A DNA stretch of 42,085 bases from Rhodospirillales bacterium (GCA_947457845.1 CANGXM010000003.1:1-42085), one strand, 5' to 3'. Shown: positions 23,383 to 31,977, counted from the stretch's first letter. The notes: a model not told the origin generated them from the sequence alone. Numbers and translations: made by a program.

Positions 23383-24972
23383 TCAACGGGCGACCTTGAA
23401 GTGCGCCGCGTCGAACCGCATCGCCTCGCTCGACGTCGACGTCCACTCGTAGCGCTTCTTGTGGGCGTAGGAGACCACGGTCCGCCACAGGTACATGGCG
23501 GGGGTCACGGTCTCCCACTCCTCGACGAGCTGGAGGTAGAGGGCCTTGCGCTTCGCAGGATCGTTCTCGAACTCGAACGCCTGGCCGAGTTCCAGGAACT
23601 TCGGGGTCGGGACCCAGGTCTTGTGGCTGGCGGCCACCCGGTTCGACCCGGGACCCCAGTCGATCCAGAGCGGCCGCATCGGGTCGCCGCTGAACTCCGA
23701 CGACATCGACATGTTCAGCAGGTGGAACGGCCGGCGGTAGGCGAGGTCGAAGTTCTCGACCACCACCATCTGCACGTTGATGCCGACCTGCTTCCACTGC
23801 TCGACCATGATCTCGGCCGCGCTCTCATAGTTGGGGAAGAAGCCGCGGACGATGTGCCAGCGGAGTTCCTGGCCCCTGTAGCCCGAGCGCTGGAGAAGCT
23901 GGCGCGCCTGCGCCGGGTCGTGGCGGGTGTAGCGACCCTTGCGCGCGGCGTCGAAGTAGCCCGGTCCGTATTCAGGGAAGTTGAAGGGGGCGGAGGGCGT
24001 GAAGGTGGCGTTCCCCCACAGCGCGTCGGTGATCGCGTCCATGTCGATCGCCATCACCATCGCCTTGCGCAGGTCGGCGTTGACGAGCGGGTTCGCGGGC
24101 TGGCCGTCCGGCGCCGGCAGGGTGTCGAACGAGAACATCGGATAGTTCTCGAGCTGGCGGTCCAGCAGCGTCACGTCCGCGTACCGGCGCATCACGTCCC
24201 GCTGGTCGAAGGGCACCAGCACGATGAAGTCGAATTCGCCCGAGACGAGGCCGGCGAGGCGGGCCGAGAACTCCGGCACGATCCTGAACGTCAGGGACTT
24301 GGCCGGCGGGCGGCCGCCCCAATAGGCGTCGAAGGCCTCCAGACGGATCGCGTCGCCGGAATTGAAGCTGACGACCCGGTAGGGGCCGGTGCCGATCGGC
24401 CGCAGCCCGAACTGGTCGGCGCCCATCCGCAGATAGGCCGCCTTCGGCACGACGTAGGCGATCATGAGCGCGAGCTTGTCCGGCACCGTCGGGTCGGGCG
24501 CGGTCGTCTCGATCTCGACCGTCAGCGGCCCCGTCGCCTCCACCCGCTTGAAGCCGCGGGCGAAGGTCTTGCCGCGCGGCGCCATCGGCCGGTCGCCCCA
24601 GAGCCGCTCGGACGAGAGGGTGAAGGCCACGTCCTCGGCCGTCATCGTGGTGCCGTCGTGGAACGTCACGCCCTCGCGCAGGCTGACGCGCCACACGGTC
24701 GGCGCCGTCTGCTCCACCTTCGTGGCGAGCATCGGCTCCTTCTCCACGCCCGCGGGGTCGCCGACGAACCTGCGGCGCAGCAGCGTGTCGTAGATCGACG
24801 GGTGGACGCGACCGCCCGTGGTGGAGATGCCGTTCACCGGCTCCATCGTGGGCCAGAGGTTGTCCACGGCGATGACGAGGTCCGGCCGGGTGTCGGCCTG
24901 GGCGAGCGCCGACCCGAAGGGGGCCAGCGCGAGGGTGAGCACGGCGAGGGCCATGCCGAGGAACGAGCGCAT
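23383..24972 (-). CDS. ABC transporter substrate-binding protein, family 5
   Basis: A 529-residue periplasmic solute-binding protein. The N-terminal 24 residues (MRSFLGMALAVLTLALAPFGSALA) are a Sec signal peptide. The mature protein has the SBP_bac_5 layout, including LREGVTFHDGTTMTAEDVAFTL and GTGPYRVVSFNSGDAIRLEA. Proteins of this family bind dipeptides, oligopeptides, nickel, opines or oligosaccharides. It heads a minus-strand operon with the ATPase and both permeases, starting divergently from a creatininase-family gene. The shared 149-base intergenic region probably holds both promoters. The neighbouring amidohydrolase-like enzymes suggest the ligand is degraded by them, but this is inference. 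Confidence 0.92.
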   Translation of the reverse strand: MRSFLGMALAVLTLALAPFGSALAQADTRPDLVIAVDNLWPTMEPVNGISTTGGRVHPSIYDTLLRRRFVGDPAGVEKEPMLATKVEQTAPTVWRVSLREGVTFHDGTTMTAEDVAFTLSSERLWGDRPMAPRGKTFARGFKRVEATGPLTVEIETTAPDPTVPDKLALMIAYVVPKAAYLRMGADQFGLRPIGTGPYRVVSFNSGDAIRLEAFDAYWGGRPPAKSLTFRIVPEFSARLAGLVSGEFDFIVLVPFDQRDVMRRYADVTLLDRQLENYPMFSFDTLPAPDGQPANPLVNADLRKAMVMAIDMDAITDALWGNATFTPSAPFNFPEYGPGYFDAARKGRYTRHDPAQARQLLQRSGYRGQELRWHIVRGFFPNYESAAEIMVEQWKQVGINVQMVVVENFDLAYRRPFHLLNMSMSSEFSGDPMRPLWIDWGPGSNRVAASHKTWVPTPKFLELGQAFEFENDPAKRKALYLQLVEEWETVTPAMYLWRTVVSYAHKKRYEWTSTSSEAMRFDAAHFKVAR

Positions 24973-25121
24973 CCGATGCCTCCCGAAACGCGAGCCGCCA
25001 GCTTAACCCGCCGGCGCGAAGGGGCAAGCGCCCCCTTGCTGCCCGAACCCGCTTGCCGGAAGCCGTGCCGCGACGCCACTGTCTGCGCTCCTGAGGGAAC
25101 GGAACGACGAGGAGTGCCCAG

Positions 25122-25823
25122 GTGCGCATCGCGGAGATGACCTGGCGGCAGGTCGAGACCTATCTGAAGGGCGACGACCGGGCCGTCGTCCCGCTCGGCT
25201 CGACCGAGCAGCACGCCGACCTGAGCCTGTCGGTGGACAGCATCCTGGCCGAGCGCGTCTCGGTGGAGGCCGCGGCCCCGCTGGGGATCCCGGTCTTCCC
25301 CGTCGTCGCCTACGGGATCACGCCCTACTTCTCGGCCTTCCCCGGCACGGTCACGCTCTCGGCCGACACCTACACGCGGGTCGTGCGCGACATCCTGTCG
25401 AGCCTCGCGAACACCGGCTTTCGCCGCATCCTGCTGGTGAACGGGCACGGCGGGAACCAGCCGGCGGCGACGACGGCGGTGGAGTTCCTGACCGACCGCC
25501 CGGACTGCCGGGTGCGCTTCCACAACTGGTGGATCGCCCCCAGGACCTCCGCGAAGGTCAAGGAAACGGACGCGATCGCCTCGCACGCGTCCTGGATGGA
25601 GAACTTTCCCTGGACGCGCCTGCCCAATATCGCCCTGCCCTCCCACCAGAAGCCGCCGGTCGACCTCGAGGCCATGCGCACCCTGCCGCCCGGCGCCGTG
25701 CGCGACCTGATCGGCGACGGCAACCTCGGCGGCCACTATCAGCGGCCGGACGCGGAGATGCAGGCGATCTGGGACGTCGCGATCGAGGAGACGCGCGAGC
25801 TGCTGCGGACCGGCTGGGCATGA
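25122..25823 (+). CDS. Creatininase family amidohydrolase
   Basis: A 233-residue creatininase-family protein. The metal site is visible as GSTEQH (E29, H31), D39, and NGHGGN with H109, matching the Glu-His-Asp-His arrangement of creatininase. The family hydrolyses cyclic amides or formamides (creatinine, FAPy deformylase, mycofactocin peptidase). The usual EQHGPHLP is EQHADLSL here, so the pocket may differ. GTG at 25122 follows CGAGGAG (25107-25113). The gene is divergent from a complete ABC importer operon, and overlaps the following reductase gene (ATGA at 25820-25823), suggesting import, hydrolysis and reduction of one compound. Confidence 0.87.
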   Translation: MRIAEMTWRQVETYLKGDDRAVVPLGSTEQHADLSLSVDSILAERVSVEAAAPLGIPVFPVVAYGITPYFSAFPGTVTLSADTYTRVVRDILSSLANTGFRRILLVNGHGGNQPAATTAVEFLTDRPDCRVRFHNWWIAPRTSAKVKETDAIASHASWMENFPWTRLPNIALPSHQKPPVDLEAMRTLPPGAVRDLIGDGNLGGHYQRPDAEMQAIWDVAIEETRELLRTGWA

Positions 25824-26857
25824 GCGGGCCGATCCTGATCTGGGGCGCCGGCGCCATCGGCGGCACGCTCGGTGCCTTCCTCGCCCGGGCGGGCGAGGAC
25901 GTCCTGCTGGTCGACGTGGTGGCCGACCACGTCGCCGCCTGCGCCGGGCCGGGCCTCGCCATCGAGGGGCCGGTCGACGCCTTCGTCCAGCGCGTTCCCG
26001 CGGTGACGCCGGACCGTGTGACCGGAACCTTCGACCGCACGATCCTCGCCGTGAAGGCGCACCACACGAAGGACGCGATCGCGGCCCTCGCCCCGCACCT
26101 GGCGGACGACGGCTGGGTCCTGTCGGCGCAGAACGGACTGAACGAGCTTGAGATCGCGCGCGCGGTGGGCGAGCGGCGCTCGATCGGCTGCTTCGTCAAC
26201 TTCGGGGCGGACTGGCTGGGCCCCGGCCGCATCCTGTTCGGGAACCGGGCGACGGTGGCGGTGGGGGAACTCGATGGCACGATCGGCCCGCGCATCCGCG
26301 AGATCCATCGGCTCCTCTCGATCTTCGAGCCGGACGCGATCCTCACCGACGACGTCTGGGGCTATCTCTGGGGCAAGCTGGGCTACGGCGCGATGCTCTT
26401 CGCCACCGCCCTCGACATGGGCTCGATGAGCGAGAACTTCGACCGGCCGCGCTACGCCCCGGTCTGGCGCCGGCTGGGCCAGGAGGTGATGGCGGTGGCC
26501 AGGGCGAAGGGCGTGCGTCCGCGGGGCTTCAACGGCTACGACCCCGACGCCTTCATGCCCGGCGCACCGGACGCCGGGGCGCTCGCCTCGATCAGGGCGA
26601 TGGCGGACTTCAACCGCCCGGGTGCGAAGACCCATTCCGGCATCTGGCGCGACCTCGCCGTCCGCAGGCGGCGGACGGAGGTCGATGCGCAGATCGCCGT
26701 GATCGGCGAGATCGCGGCCGGCCTCGGCATCGACACGCCCGCGATCCGCACCCTCGTCGCGCTGATCCACGACGTCGAGGAGGGGCGGCGGCCGCAGGCG
26801 TGGGAGACGCTGGACGTCCTGCTGGCCGTCTGCGAGACCGCCCCGCCGCTGGCGTGA
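25820..26857 (+). CDS. Ketopantoate reductase (ApbA/PanE) family oxidoreductase
   Basis: A 345-residue NAD(P)-dependent enzyme. The N-terminal Rossmann motif is GAGAIGGTLGAFLA (residues 9-22); the middle has the LAVKAHHT and SAQNGLNE segments of ketopantoate reductases, and the C-terminal half is the helical ApbA_C domain. True PanE reduces 2-dehydropantoate to pantoate, but the protein is about 40 residues longer than typical PanE and lies in a catabolic island, so reduction or oxidation of another 2-oxo/2-hydroxy acid is likely. It is co-translated with the creatininase gene. The C-terminal end is Arg-rich and then hydrophobic. Confidence 0.85.
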   Translation: MSGPILIWGAGAIGGTLGAFLARAGEDVLLVDVVADHVAACAGPGLAIEGPVDAFVQRVPAVTPDRVTGTFDRTILAVKAHHTKDAIAALAPHLADDGWVLSAQNGLNELEIARAVGERRSIGCFVNFGADWLGPGRILFGNRATVAVGELDGTIGPRIREIHRLLSIFEPDAILTDDVWGYLWGKLGYGAMLFATALDMGSMSENFDRPRYAPVWRRLGQEVMAVARAKGVRPRGFNGYDPDAFMPGAPDAGALASIRAMADFNRPGAKTHSGIWRDLAVRRRRTEVDAQIAVIGEIAAGLGIDTPAIRTLVALIHDVEEGRRPQAWETLDVLLAVCETAPPLA

Positions 26858-26920
26858 CCGGGTCCGGACAGGTCCGGCCGGATCGTCCCCGCGATGGCGC
26901 ACGGGGCCGATCCGTGGTAT

Positions 26921-26953
26921 TCATCACAGATAGATATCAAAAGGCAGTGATGA
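26921..26953 (+). promoter_or_regulatory. Inverted repeat over the vapB start: likely autoregulatory operator
   Basis: TCATCAC at 26921-26927 and GTGATGA at 26947-26953 form a perfect 7-base inverted repeat whose right arm contains the vapB start codon. The 19-base spacer is AT-rich, in sharp contrast to the neighbourhood, and includes the palindrome GATATC at 26933-26938. VapB/VapBC complexes bind inverted repeats in their own promoters, and position and symmetry fit that. Confidence 0.55.
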
Positions 26954-27207
26954 CCCGGACCACGGCGAAGCTCTTCCGGCACGGACGAAGCCAGGCCGTC
27001 CGCCTGCCCAAGGAATTCCGGCTTCCCGGCACGGAGGTTCGCGTCAGCCGGGAGGGGGAGCGGATCATCCTCGAGCCGATCGCCCGGTCGGCGGCCGACG
27101 TGGCCGCGGTTTTCGCGGACATCGACCGGTTGCGGGCGGGCGCGGACGACCTTGACCGTCCGGTCGATCCGCCGGTCGCCCCCGATCCTCGTGTCCTCTT
27201 CGACTGA
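26950..27207 (+). CDS. vapB: VapB-type antitoxin (SpoVT/AbrB domain)
   Basis: An 85-residue protein with an N-terminal SpoVT/AbrB swapped-hairpin DNA-binding domain (TAKLFRHGRSQAVRLPKEFRL, then EVRVSREGERIIL) and a C-terminal segment with a Pro/Asp-rich end that should wrap the toxin. ATG at 26950 is chosen; an earlier in-frame start lies in the previous gene. It overlaps the toxin gene by one base (TGATG at 27205-27209). VapB neutralises VapC and represses the operon. It sits between the ketopantoate-reductase-like gene and a sugar-dehydrogenase-like SDR gene, splitting an otherwise metabolic gene set. Confidence 0.9.
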   Translation: MTRTTAKLFRHGRSQAVRLPKEFRLPGTEVRVSREGERIILEPIARSAADVAAVFADIDRLRAGADDLDRPVDPPVAPDPRVLFD

Positions 27208-27614
27208 TGCGCTGTCTCGACACGAACGTCGTCATCGCGGCGCTGAAAGGACGACCGGGGGAGGTTCGCGACCGACTGCTATCGACGCTCGCCGGAGGAG
27301 ATCCGGTCGCACTCTCGGCCGTCGTGCTCTTCGAATTGCGATACGACATCGCCAGGAGCCGATTTCCGGAGCGGAACGCCGCGTCGCTGGCTCGCCTTCT
27401 GTCGCTCGACCTGACGATCCTTCCCTTCGAACCGGAGGACGCGACCGTCGCGGGCATGATCCGGGCCGAACTCGAACGCGCCGGAACGCCGATCGGGCAT
27501 TACGATCTCCTCATCGCCGGACAGGCCCTCCGCCACGGCGCGGTGCTGGTGACCGCGAACCGATGGGAGTTGCCGCGCGTTCCGGGGTTGACGATCGAAA
27601 GCTGGTCGGCTTGA
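27207..27614 (+). CDS. vapC: VapC-type PIN-domain ribonuclease toxin
   Basis: A 135-residue PIN domain protein. The acidic active-site residues are visible: D5 in LDTN, the glutamate in LFELRYD, and the aspartates in GHYDLLIAGQA near residue 95-105. The motifs VVIAALKG and VLVTANRWEL are typical of the VapC family. It would cleave structured RNA (tRNA or rRNA) when released from VapB. The ATG overlaps the antitoxin stop by one base. All catalytic residues appear intact, so the pair should be functional. Confidence 0.92.
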   Translation: MRCLDTNVVIAALKGRPGEVRDRLLSTLAGGDPVALSAVVLFELRYDIARSRFPERNAASLARLLSLDLTILPFEPEDATVAGMIRAELERAGTPIGHYDLLIAGQALRHGAVLVTANRWELPRVPGLTIESWSA

Positions 27615-27664
27615 CCATGCCCCGGCACCGCTCCACGACGAACGAAACGTCCGAGGAAACCCTC

Positions 27665-28426
27665 ATGAGCTTCGCGACATATCCAAGCCACCAGAACCGG
27701 ACCGTGTTCGTCAGCGGCGGCGGGTCGGGCATCGGGGCGGCCATCGTCCGCGCCTTCTGCGGCACGGGTGCGCGCGTCGGCTTCGTCGACATCGCCGAGG
27801 CGCCATCGCGCGCACTGGCGGACGAACTGACGAAGGCCGGCGGCACGGTGCGCTACGAGAACGCCGACGTCACCGACACGGCCGCGCTGACGGCCGCGAT
27901 CGGCCGCATCCGCGACGCGCTCGGCCCGATCACGGTGCTGGTGAACAACGCCGCGCACGACCAGCGCCACGACTTCTTCGCGGTCACGCCCGCGTACTTC
28001 GACGAGCGGATCGCGGTGAACCTGAAGCACGCCTTCTTCGCCGCCCAGGCAATCGTGCCCGACATGCAGGCGGCGGGCGGCGGCGCCATCGTGAACATCG
28101 GCTCGGCCAGCTATCTGATGGGCTCGGACGACCTCACCGTCTATGGCGCGGCCAAGTCGGCGGCCATCGGCCTCACCCGCATGCTGGCCCGCCAGTTCGG
28201 CAAGGACGGCATCCGCGTGAACTGCATCGTGCCGGGCTGGATCATGACCCAGCGACAGCTCGACCTGTGGGTGACGCCGGACGGCGAACGGCAGATCGCC
28301 GAGCGCCAGTGCCTCAAGCGCAAGCTGGTCCCCGACGACATCGCCCGCCCGGTCCTCTTCCTCGCCTCGGACGAGGCGGGCGGGATGACGAACCAGTCGA
28401 TCATCGTGGACGGCGGCTGGGTCTGA
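27665..28426 (+). CDS. SDR family sugar dehydrogenase-like protein (D-xylose 1-dehydrogenase type)
   Basis: A 253-residue classical short-chain dehydrogenase. The cofactor motif is GGGSGIG, with D at the end of beta-2 (VGFVDIAEA) favouring NAD. The catalytic triad is S/Y/K in IGSASY..., YGAAKSA. The N-terminal YPSHQNRTVFVSGG, VTPAYFDERIAVNLKH and QCLKRKLVPDDIARPVLFLASDEA match the pattern of Caulobacter D-xylose 1-dehydrogenase and related aldose dehydrogenases. The start at 27665 is preferred over 27617. It follows vapC by 50 bases, but the VapBC promoter is unlikely to be its only one. Its stop lies in a terminator hairpin. Confidence 0.85.
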   Translation: MSFATYPSHQNRTVFVSGGGSGIGAAIVRAFCGTGARVGFVDIAEAPSRALADELTKAGGTVRYENADVTDTAALTAAIGRIRDALGPITVLVNNAAHDQRHDFFAVTPAYFDERIAVNLKHAFFAAQAIVPDMQAAGGGAIVNIGSASYLMGSDDLTVYGAAKSAAIGLTRMLARQFGKDGIRVNCIVPGWIMTQRQLDLWVTPDGERQIAERQCLKRKLVPDDIARPVLFLASDEAGGMTNQSIIVDGGWV

Positions 28427-28447
28427 CGGCGGCGGAGACCGCCGTCA
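28424..28447 (+). terminator. Hairpin including the stop codon of the SDR gene
   Basis: TGACGGCGG (28424-28432) and CCGCCGTCA (28439-28447) form a perfect 9-base stem with a 6-base loop; the first three bases are the SDR stop codon. It has no U-run, so its efficiency is uncertain, but it separates the SDR gene from the next transporter operon. Confidence 0.5.
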
Positions 28448-28507
28448 CGAAACGCGCTCTCGACCCCCGAAACGGGGATTGCGCGCGTCACGGCCCCATG
28501 GTGTGAT

Positions 28508-28515
28508 TGTATACA
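28508..28515 (+). promoter_or_regulatory. TGTATACA palindrome before the second transporter operon
   Basis: A perfect 8-base palindrome in an AT-rich stretch 25 bases before the binding-protein start codon. The GTATAC core is common in operators of GntR-family regulators of catabolic genes. No regulator gene is adjacent, so the assignment is inference. Confidence 0.35.
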
Positions 28516-28539
28516 TCGTACCAGACCAGGGGGACCGTG

Positions 28540-30075
28540 ATGCGTCGCATCGCCTTGACCGTCGCCGCGGGCGCGTTTCTCGCCGTCGCGGCGACGACCG
28601 CCGCCAGCGCCCAGCTCGCCCAGGGCATCGTCCGCGTCGGCACCGACGTCGACGCGCAGACCCTCGACCCGCGCCTGATGCGCGACACCACGGCCTACCG
28701 CGTCGTGAACCTGCTGTTCAGCGGGCTCATCCAGCTGGACGAGACCCTGACGCCCAAGCCTGACCTCGCGACGTCGTGGGAGAACCCGGATCCGCGGACC
28801 TGGGTCTTCACGATCCGGACCGACGCGAAGTTCCACGACGGCTCGCCGGTCACCGCCGAGGACATCGTCTACACCTACGAGACGACTCTCGACCCCAAGC
28901 TGAACGCGCGGTTCCGCTCGCTCTATACGCCGATCGACAAGATCGAGGCGGTGGGGGCGAACCAGATCCGCATGACGCTGAAGGAGCCCTACGCGCCGCT
29001 CCTGTCCTACCTCGACCTCGGCATCGTGCCGAAGAAGCTGGCCGAGGGCGGGGCGGACCTGTCGAACGCGCCGGTGGGCAGCGGGCCGTTCCGGCTCGCC
29101 CGCTGGCAGAAGGGCAGCCGCATCTCGCTCGCCGCCAACCCGGACCATTTCGGCGGCCGGCCGGGCGTCAACGGCATCGACTTCGTGGTCGTGCCCGACA
29201 ACACCGCACGCGCCCAGGCGTTCGAGGCGGGCGACCTGGAGCTGATCCAGTCTCCGCTGTCGCCGCGCGACATCAAGCGCCTGGAGGGCAACAGCCGCTT
29301 CGCCAAGTCGATCAGCACCGGCATCGCGGTCACCTACGTCAACTTCAACACAGCCAACCCGCTCCTGGCCGATCCCAGGATGCGCCGGGCGCTGGCGATG
29401 ATGGTCGATCAGGCGACGATCGTCGGCCAGATCTACGAGGGGACGGACAAGCCGGCCACCTCGCTTCTGCTGTCGGCCTCCGTCTGGTCCTATTCCGCTG
29501 ACGTGAAGCAGCCGGCGTTCGACCCGAAGGCGGCGGTGGCGCTGCTGAACGAGATGGGCTGGCGCGACACCAACCGGGACGGCGTGCTCGACAAGGACGG
29601 CCGCAAGCTCTCGATCGTGCTCTCGACCCACGCGGAGGATCCGAACCGGATCCAGACGGTCGAGTACATGCAGAACGTGATGAAGCAGAACGGCATCGAC
29701 GCCACCATTCGCGTCACCGACTGGCCCGCCTTTTCCGGCGGGGTCCAGCAGGGCCAGCACGAGGTGGCGCTGCTCGGCTGGACGCTGCTCGTCGATCCCG
29801 ACCGGCTGATGTATGCGCAGCTCCACTCCAAGGGCGGGCTGAACTGGGGCAAGTACGCCAACGCCGAGGTCGACCGCCTGCTGGACGCCGGCCGCGCCGC
29901 GCAGACCCTGCCGGCCCGCGCCGCCGCCTATCGCGACGCGGCCCGCATCCTCGGCCAGGAGGTGCCCTACTACGTGCTCTCGGAGCAGGGCTATCAGGTG
30001 TTCCACGTCCCCGCGCTCCAGGGCTTCAGGGCCGATCCGCGCGGCATGCTCCGCAGCCTCGCGGCGGCGAAGTGA
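28540..30075 (+). CDS. ABC transporter substrate-binding protein, family 5
   Basis: A 511-residue periplasmic binding protein. ATG at 28540 starts a clean Sec signal peptide (MRRIALTVAAGAFLAVAATTAASAQ); an upstream in-frame ATG at 28507 would put 11 polar residues before it. CAGGGGGA (28527-28534) is the ribosome site. The mature part shows SBP_bac_5 features: TFDAKFHDGSPVTAEDIVYTY-like and SGPFRLARWQKGSRI. It heads an operon with two permeases and an AstE-like deacylase but no ATPase. The ligand could be a small peptide, N-acylated amino acid or opine. Confidence 0.92.
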   Translation: MRRIALTVAAGAFLAVAATTAASAQLAQGIVRVGTDVDAQTLDPRLMRDTTAYRVVNLLFSGLIQLDETLTPKPDLATSWENPDPRTWVFTIRTDAKFHDGSPVTAEDIVYTYETTLDPKLNARFRSLYTPIDKIEAVGANQIRMTLKEPYAPLLSYLDLGIVPKKLAEGGADLSNAPVGSGPFRLARWQKGSRISLAANPDHFGGRPGVNGIDFVVVPDNTARAQAFEAGDLELIQSPLSPRDIKRLEGNSRFAKSISTGIAVTYVNFNTANPLLADPRMRRALAMMVDQATIVGQIYEGTDKPATSLLLSASVWSYSADVKQPAFDPKAAVALLNEMGWRDTNRDGVLDKDGRKLSIVLSTHAEDPNRIQTVEYMQNVMKQNGIDATIRVTDWPAFSGGVQQGQHEVALLGWTLLVDPDRLMYAQLHSKGGLNWGKYANAEVDRLLDAGRAAQTLPARAAAYRDAARILGQEVPYYVLSEQGYQVFHVPALQGFRADPRGMLRSLAAAK

Positions 30076-30103
30076 GGACGGGCGGCGGCGCCGACGACGG
30101 GCC

Positions 30104-31084
30104 ATGCTGAGCTATCTCGTCCGTCGGCTCCTGCTGCTGATCCCGTTCTCGCTCGGCGTCGCCTTCGTCGTCTTCGCGCTCCTGCACGTCATCCCGGGCG
30201 ACCCCGCGATCGTGCTGCTGGGCGAGGAGGCGACGGCGGAGGCGCTGGCGCAGGTGCGGACGAACCTGGGCCTCGACCAGCCGCTGCCGGTCCGGTTCGG
30301 CCTCTATCTGCTCGACCTCGTGCGGCTGGATCTCGGCCGCTCGATCTTCCGCAACGAGGCGGTCTCGACGGTGATCGCCGAGCGGTTCGCCGCGACGGCG
30401 GAGGTGGCGCTTCTCGCCACGCTGCTCTCGGTCGTGGTCGGCGTCACGCTGGGGGTGGTCGCGGCGGTGCGGCGCGGCTCGATCGTGGATGTCGGCTGCA
30501 TGCTGTTCGCGCAGCTGGGCGTCTCGATGCCGGTATTCTGGCTGGGCATCCTGCTCATGTATCTCTTCGCCGTCCGCCTCGCGGTCCTCCCGTCCATCGG
30601 CCGGGGCGAGCCGCTGGTCGACGCGCTTCTGGCGGCCGCGATGGGGAACCCCGGTGTCCTGCGCACCTCGCTGGCCCACCTCGCCATGCCGGTCGTGGCG
30701 CTCGGCCTCAACGGTGCGGCGATCCTCAGTCGCCTCGTCCGCTCCTCGATGCTGGAGACGCTGTCGGCGGACTACGTCCGGACCGCGCGCGCCAAGGGCC
30801 TGCCGATCCGGCGCGTCGTGATGGGCCACGCGCTGCGCAACGCGCTCCTGCCGGTGATCAGCGTCGTCGGCCTTCAGTTCGGCGCGCTGCTGGGGGGTGC
30901 CGTGCTGACCGAGGGGATCTTCGGCTGGCCCGGCCTGGGCCAGCTGGCCGTGGGCGCCATCTCCCAGCGCGACATCCCCCTCGTGCAGGGGCTCGTGCTC
31001 GTGTTCGCGCTGATGTTCGCGCTCGTGAACCTCGCGGTCGACGTCCTCTACGTGGTCGTCGATCCGCGCGTGCGGCTCAGGTGA
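30104..31084 (+). CDS. ABC transporter permease, DppB type (second system)
   Basis: A 326-residue inner-membrane permease. It has the DppB N-terminal VRRLLLLIPFSLGVAFVVF, the periplasmic loop LGLDQPLPVRFGLYLLDL, and the EAA loop RTARAKGLPIRRVVMGHALRN. Its stop overlaps the GTG start of the next permease (GTGA at 31081-31084). It starts 28 bases after the binding-protein stop. With its partner it forms the transmembrane channel; the ATPase must come from elsewhere. Confidence 0.92.
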   Translation: MLSYLVRRLLLLIPFSLGVAFVVFALLHVIPGDPAIVLLGEEATAEALAQVRTNLGLDQPLPVRFGLYLLDLVRLDLGRSIFRNEAVSTVIAERFAATAEVALLATLLSVVVGVTLGVVAAVRRGSIVDVGCMLFAQLGVSMPVFWLGILLMYLFAVRLAVLPSIGRGEPLVDALLAAAMGNPGVLRTSLAHLAMPVVALGLNGAAILSRLVRSSMLETLSADYVRTARAKGLPIRRVVMGHALRNALLPVISVVGLQFGALLGGAVLTEGIFGWPGLGQLAVGAISQRDIPLVQGLVLVFALMFALVNLAVDVLYVVVDPRVRLR

Positions 31085-31977
31085 GGACCATGACCGCGCT
31101 GCGCCGCCTCGGCTCGAACCTGCCGCTCCTCGTGGGCGGGCTGATCGTCGTCGCGATCCTCTTCATCGCGATCTTCCATCCGTGGCTCTCGCCCTACGGG
31201 CCGGAACAGATGGACATGCGCAACCGCCTCGCCCTGCCCTCGGCCGCCCACTGGCTCGGCACCGACAACTTCGGTCGCGACCTGTGGACGCGTCTGGCCC
31301 ATGGGGCGGCCATCTCGCTCTCGATCGCGCTGGGCTCGGTGGCCGTCGCGGCGGCGATCGGCACGCTCATCGGGCTCGTGTGCGGCTATCACGGCGGCTG
31401 GCTCGACCTGATCCTCATGCGGATCGTCGATCTGTTCCTGGGCTTCCCCGCGCTCATCCTGGCGATGGCCCTGGTGGCCGTGCTGGGGCCGGGGGCGGTC
31501 AACGTGGCGATCGCGCTGGTCGCCGTCTTCTGGACCGAGTTCGCGCGGGTCGTCCGCGCGGCCGTGATGGCGGAGCGGCAGCGCGACTACGTGCGCTCCG
31601 CCCTCGCGCTGGGGGCGTCGGACGCGCGGGTCATCCTCGTCCACATCCTGCCCAATACGCTGGGGCCGATCGTCGTGCTGGCCACGCTGGCCATCGGCAC
31701 CGCCATCGTGGCGGAGAGCGGGCTCAGCTTCCTCGGCTTCGGCGTCCAGCCGCCCGCCCCGACCTGGGGCTGGACGCTCGCCTACGGCATGCGGTTCCTG
31801 CGGTCCGACCCCTGGCTCTGCACGGTCGCCGGCCTCGCGATCATGATCACCGTCCTCGGCTTCAACCTCCTCGGCGACGGTCTGCGCGACCTCCTCGACC
31901 CGCGCGGAATGACGCGCCGGGGCGAGGGCGCCACGCCCGCCGCCGGCCCCGACTCCAGCTCCGGGAGAGCCTCATGA
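31081..31977 (+). CDS. ABC transporter permease, DppC type (second system)
   Basis: A 298-residue permease with an N-terminal helix, the WLGTDNFGRDLWTRLAHG signature of the DppC subfamily, five more helices and the EAA loop RSALALGASDARVILVHILPN. The GTG start at 31081 lies in the preceding stop; ATG at 31090 is an alternative. Its stop overlaps the ATG of the following deacylase gene (ATGA at 31974-31977), so the hydrolase is co-translated with the transporter. Confidence 0.92.
   Translation: MRTMTALRRLGSNLPLLVGGLIVVAILFIAIFHPWLSPYGPEQMDMRNRLALPSAAHWLGTDNFGRDLWTRLAHGAAISLSIALGSVAVAAAIGTLIGLVCGYHGGWLDLILMRIVDLFLGFPALILAMALVAVLGPGAVNVAIALVAVFWTEFARVVRAAVMAERQRDYVRSALALGASDARVILVHILPNTLGPIVVLATLAIGTAIVAESGLSFLGFGVQPPAPTWGWTLAYGMRFLRSDPWLCTVAGLAIMITVLGFNLLGDGLRDLLDPRGMTRRGEGATPAAGPDSSSGRAS

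Noticed and set aside
28141-30105. 654-codon minus-strand open frame
   Set aside because: It covers the second binding-protein gene and part of the SDR gene, both with intact motifs. The antisense protein has no domain.
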